Part shown: positions 33,601-39,600 of the stretch, piece after piece | Layout of the letters: the number at the start of each line of letters is the position of its first letter | Position numbering within the stretch: the first letter of the stretch is position 1 | Position numbers and translations under genes: made by a program | Notes under the pieces: model-generated | What the model saw: only the letters and a program-made list of their open reading frames with translations | Told to the model about the DNA's origin: nothing | Database searches by the model: none | DNA from: Papilionanthe hookeriana x Papilionanthe teres | Lineage: Eukaryota; Streptophyta; Magnoliopsida; Asparagales; Orchidaceae | Direction of reading: 5' to 3' | Length of the DNA stretch: 64,000 nt | Assembly: GCA_022702705.1 (NCBI GenBank) | Contig: CM040427.1 | Coordinates: forward strand, 71,787,283 to 71,851,282

Positions 33601-36600
33601 AGTTGAGTTGACTTGGGTTCAATTTAGGTTGAACCTGAGTTAGATAGATTGATTTAAGTTCAGTATGAGTTGAACTTAAGTTTGAGTTAACTTGGGTTCA
33701 ATTTAGATTGAACCTAAGTTAGGAATGTTGATTTAAGTTCAATATGGGTTGAACTTAAGTTTGAGTTAATTTGGGTTCAATTTAGATTAAACCTAAGTTA
33801 GAAATATTGACTTATTTTCAATATGTGTTGAACTTAAGTTTGAGTTAACTTGGGTTCAATTTAGATTGAACCTAAGTTAGGAATGTTGACTTAAGTGCAA
33901 TATGGGTTGAACTTAAGTTTGAGTTAACTTGGGTCCAATATAGATTGAACCTAAGTTAGAAATGTTGATTTAAGTTCAATATGGGTTGAACTTAAGTTTT
34001 AGTTAACTTGAGTCCAATTTAGATTGAACCTAAGTTGGAAATGTTGACTTATATTCAATACGGGTTGAACGGGTTGAACTTAAGTTTGAGTTAACTTGGG
34101 TTTAATTTAGATTGAACCGAAGTTAAAAATGTTGACTTATGTTCAATATGGTTTGAACTTAAGTTTGATTTAACTTGGATTCGATCTAGGTTGAACCTAA
34201 GTTAGAAGTTCAATATGGGTTGAACTTAAGTTTGGATTAACTTGGATTGAATTCAAGTTAAGTTTTAGTTGAGTTAAATTCAATATAGGTTGAACCTAAG
34301 GTTTGAGTTAACTTGGGTTCGAGTTAATTGAACTTAAATTAGGTTTTGGTTAAGTTATGTTCAATATGGGTTGAAGTTTGGGTTAACTTGAGTTCAAGTT
34401 AGATTGAACTCAAGTTAGGTTTTGGTTGAGTTAGGTTCAATATGGGTTGAACATAAGGTTTGGGTTGACTTGGGTTCAAGTTAGGTTGGACTCAAATAAG
34501 GTTTTGATGGAGTTAGGTTCAATATGGGTTGAACCTAAGGTTTGGATTGACTTGGGTTCAAGTTAGGTTGGACTCAAATAAGTTTTTGATGGAGTTAGAT
34601 TCAATACGGGTTGAACCTAATGTTTGGGTTAACTTGAGTTCAAGTTAGGTTGAACTCAAGTTAGGTTTTGGTTAAGTTCAATATGGGTTAAACCTAAGGT
34701 TTGGGTTGACTTGGGTCCAAGTTAAGTTGAACTCAAGTTAGATTTTGGTTGAGTTAGGTTCAATAGTGGGTGAGCCTAATGTTTAGGTTAACTTGGGTTC
34801 AAGTTAGGTTGAACTCAAGTTATGTTTTAGTTTGAGTGTAATTAAAGATAGATTTGATTAGGGTTTAAGGTTATTTAAGCCTAATTTAAGTAAGGCTTAA
34901 AGGTTTAATTAGATCTAATGGGAAGGCTTAAAGGTTTAATTAGATCTAATGGGTTAAACCTAATTAGAATTTAAGATTGTTTAAGTCTAATTTAATTAAG
35001 ACTTAAAGTTTTAATTAGGTCATATGGGTTAGACCTAATTAGAGTTTAAGGTTATTTAAGTCTACTTTAAGTAAGGCTTAAAGATTTAATTAAACCTAAT
35101 TTAGGTAAGATTTAATTGATTAATTAGGGTTAATTCTAATTGGTTTATAATTAAAACCTAATTTAGGTAATGTTTAATTGATTAATTAGACTTAATTAGG
35201 GTTAAGTCTAATTGGTTTAATGTTAATAAAACCTAATTTATGTAAGGTTTAATTGATTAATTAGACTTAATTAGGGTTAAGTCTAATTAGTTTAAGATTA
35301 ATTAAACCTAATTTAGATAATGTTTAATTGATTAATTAGACTTAATTAGGGTTAAGTCTAATTTTTTTAAGGTTTAAACCTAATTTAGGTAATGTTTAAT
35401 TGATTAATTAGACTTAATTAGGGTTAAGTCTAAGTAATTTAAGGTTAATTAAACGTAATTTAGGTAAAGTTTAACTGAGTAATTAGACTTAATTATGATT
35501 AAGTCTAATTGATTTATTCTAATGTGATTAAGATCTAACTTGGTTTAATTAGGTCTAAACAGTGACTTAAACCTAATTAGGGTTTAAGATATTAAGCCTA
35601 ATGTAGTTTAAGGCTTAATGGATTAATTAAATCTAATAGGTTAGACTTAATTAGTGTTTAAAGTATTAAGCCTAATTTAGTTAAGGCTTAATGAATTAAT
35701 TAAGTCTAATGGGTTAGACCTAATTAATGTTTGATTTGTCTTAAACCTAACGTAATTAATGTTTAAGGTGTTTAATCAGACCTACTGAAGGATTAGACAT
35801 AATCAGAATTTGATTTGTCTTAAACATAATGTAATTAAGTTTTAAGGTGATTAAGTTTAATTAGGATTTTTAAAGTTTGTATTGTTTTTAAACCTAACCT
35901 AATTAGAACTTAAGCTTTCATCTTAAGTTTAAAAAAGTTTAAACTTAGATATTAAGATTTTATTAATCATAATTATATCTTTCATGAATTATAGAAATTG
36001 TTAGGATTTAATTTATAATTTTCAATTTTTATAAATTTCATCCTAAAAGTCAAAAGTGTCTTTCCAAGTTTTCAAGAGTTACAAAATGTTATTTTTAGGA
36101 TCCAAATTCATCAACCTAAAGTTTTTGAGGATTTTCTAATTTATCTTTCAAATTACTAATTAATGCAATTATTTTTGAAAATAATCACAACATAGGGTTG
36201 AAAATTGCATATCTTATCCTAAGGACTCTCCCTAAACTTCGAGAAATCATAGCATGTATCATTCTGTGAAAATTTCATAAATTTTTTATTTATAATTAAT
36301 TTTTAATAATTAAAATACTTCTGAGAGTATTTAATTAATTAAAAATTAAATATAACTCCTTAATTCATGATTTTGTTTCCACATTATTCCTCTCATTACC
36401 CTGAGTTCAGGGGTATTTTTATCTTTTTTTTATGATTTTTCTAGACAGAGATATGGATTTTTGATTAATTTAAGGTTAATCTGAATTTTCTTAAATCCAA
36501 ATCATCCCTAAATTACCAGATGGCGCTGCGTGTCCTCGGATCTGTCGAAACGCAGCTAATCCGCTGTTTGGAGTACTAATCCGCTGCGGGACTCCAAACA

Positions 36601-39600
36601 GCGGATCAAGCTGGAATGAATCACAACCATCCATTTCCAAAACACGGAAATAGATGACATCCGTTCATCCCCAACATCTGGTCTAAACCCGCAAGCCGTC
36701 CATGTTTCAGAGACAAAATCTCACTCGATTCTTGATGGATTCGAGCAATTTTTGTTCCTACAGCTTCATCTGAGGAAGAACAACACATCCATACGGTAAT
36801 GTTAGGGTTTTGAATAGATTTGTTTCATAAAGTATGAAACCCGAGCTCGAGTTGAGTCCAAACATCTATACCTTGGCCTCAGTTGATGGAGCTTCGATTA
36901 AATTGGTTCTGTAGCTTCGTGTTAACCTCGGGAAGCTTTCTCCCAAGTCAATTTGAGTTGAAATCGGGTCCCTGTATGATTTCGATCAGAGTGGGTCACG
37001 GTTTTGGGCTTGAAGTGGGTTAGAGCCTATGGGGAGACTCAATTTTGATTGGGATCATCTTCGTACATCTCAGGGAAGGTGAAGGAATGCTCAATTTGAA
37101 GGTTTGGAGAAGTTTGTTTCGGACCCTAAATATGTCTTGTTTTGGGGTATTTCGGGTTGGCTAAATTGGGCTTAAACTGTGGATTTCAAGGCCTGAATCC
37201 ATGGGGGATCAATTGCTTAGATCCTAGGGAGAAACTTTGATGTTCAAAGTCAATGGGCTTAAGAAGTGTATATGTCTTTCCTAATTTTGGTCCCTCTCCT
37301 TGGTGCTCTCGGGTTTGGCCTCTTTTATAGCCAATGTATGGCTTGGGCTTGCCTAAGGTTTACTTGGGGAAGTTGTTAACTTCACCATTAATGCCTTAGG
37401 ATAGGATTTCAGCTGAGGGGTAAAGGAATTTTGGTATTCCAAAATCAAACCATGTGAGGTTTACCTATGGTGTAAGTTGAGTTCATGTCTTGGCTTTCCC
37501 TCATTTGTTGATCCATGAGGTGGACAAGGCTGCCTAAGAATGTCTTGAATCAACCTCCACCATGTAATCTTTTAATTCATTTAATGGATTCAAGCTAAGG
37601 TGACACCTAAGGTTTCTTTCCATCATTTCCAATGGCTTAGTCATGATGGGTTCCTCCTTTGATGAAATTAATTTGTTTTATGTCTATTGGATGGGGAAGA
37701 GGTGTGTGGTGACTCAAAGTGAGCAAGCCATCCTTGTTTTGTGAAAGCATGACACATAAACCTCCATTTTCCTAATTTTCCAAAATTTGGTATTTATGAG
37801 GTCATCCCATGATGTAGAGATGATTTAAGCCAAGATTTTCTCCATTGGATGGCTTGTGAGGTGAGTAATGACTCACCCATGTCATCTCTTAAGCCTTTCA
37901 TGAAGGAATGATACCTCCTTCATCCTTCATGATGGTGTTATGATGGGGTTTTTAATCATGGTTAAATAATATGTCGTGGATCATTTATCGTGTTTACTCA
38001 TATGAAATGGGTCTCATGGGTCATGTGTAACACATATGATGTCAATTATGAGGTCATTGTTGGGTTTTAAAATTTAAAGTCATTTATTGTGACATGTATG
38101 ATGTCACATGTCCAAATTTATTTCAAAGTCATTTAATTATAATTCCACTTTTAATTAATTATTTAATTAATTAAAAATATTGAGAATTATAATACAACAA
38201 CAACAACAACAACAAAGCCTTAATCCCACTAAGTGGGGTCGGCTAATATTGAGAATTATAATATTAACCAAAAATTAAAATAATTTTTGAAATTAATTAT
38301 TTAATCAATTTTATCAATTTTGGTTCAAAATAAGGTATTTTGACCAAATTTGGTTAATGTTGACTAGGATAGAACAATGTTGACCTAGGTTGACCCAGGT
38401 TGACCCAAATTGACCAATCCTAGTCTAAGGATGACCAATGTAACTTTTCCAACTTTGTCATAAGATCCATGGGTTTTGTCATTATGGGTTTCATTTGGTC
38501 ATGTTAACCATTTTTAGGGTTTAGATTGACCCAATAGTCAATATGGTGACTTTTGGGTTCTACATTGGTCATCTTGACCAATGTTGTCTTGATTAGGTCA
38601 ATGTCTGACCATAAGTCTAATATGGTGGTCATGGAGTCAAGAATTGACCAGTTTGGTCAATGTAGTGGTCATTGGGTCAAGGATTGACCAGTTTGACCAA
38701 AGCTGATCATTTGGGTCAAAGGTTGACTAGTTTTGTCAATGTGGCGGTCATTGGTTCAAGGATTGATCAGTTTGACTAAAGTTGACCATTTGGGTCAAAG
38801 GTTGACCAATTTGGTCAATGTGGTCATTGAGTCAAGGATTGACCAATTTGACTAAAGTTGACCAATTGAGTAAAATATTGACCAGTTTCGTCAATGTAGT
38901 GATCATTGGGTCAATGATTGACCAATTTTACAAAATTTGATCATTTGGGTCAAAGGTTGACCAATTTGGTCAATGTGATGGTCATTGGATCAAGGATTGA
39001 CCAGTTTGACCAAAGTTGATCATTTGGGTCAAAGGTTGACCAGTTTGGTCAATGGTTGATCAAATCAGGGTTTGTCATCATTGATTTGATCAATTTAAGT
39101 CTTCATTAAGGTTTTACCCTAGATAATAGGGTTTAATGACCCTTGGTAAGGTTTAGGAGGTCAATGTTGGTAGACTTCCTATTTCAAAATGATCTAGAAA
39201 TGATCCTTACAAAAGTGAGGTCAACAATCCTCCTGATCATTATTCTCCCAATCGTTTTGGTTTCTCACAAGACATTGCCTAGTTTGTCGTATGCTCTAAC
39301 ATAACACCTTTAAATGGAGCATTCCTTGCATCTTTGGACACTGTGTCTATACCCAGGTATTGGCAGGTAGCTAAGGAGGTTCTAAAGTGAAACACTGCAA
39401 TGTTGGAGGAATTTGGTTCTCTCGATAAGAACAGAACATGGGAGCTCGTGTTGCTACCAGCAAAGAAAAAAGGCAGTCAGGTGTAAATGGGTAAAGCAGA
39501 CCTCAAAAGAAATGAATGATCGCAACAAAACAAGGTTAGAGGCGAAAGGGTATAGTCCGACGTATAATTCGACTAATGATGAGACATTTGCACCGGTAGC

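Larger units (their letters stand above)
31673..39214. mobile_element. 7.5-kb non-coding insertion built of tandem-repeat fields
   Basis: It lies between GTGAG direct repeats inside the copia pol gene. A 5-bp duplication points to LTR-retrotransposon integration, so a very large solo LTR or a non-autonomous (LARD-like) element is likely. The outer bases TCATCC and ACAAAA are not the usual TG and CA, so exact termini are uncertain. Near the left end is GGAGTCGCCACTCTG, a word I associate with Tat/Ogre-type gypsy elements (from memory, not checked). There is no coding capacity above chance. Contents: a 4 x 26-bp repeat (about 32254-32360), arrays of 95, 79 and about 75 bp, a unique 36-38 kb segment with a hairpin, and a TTGACC-rich array at the right. 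Confidence 0.75.

Noticed and set aside
33179..34000. CRISPR-like array of regular repeats
   Set aside because: Repeats are contiguous head-to-tail units without unique spacers, in a plant genome; this is tandem satellite-like DNA.
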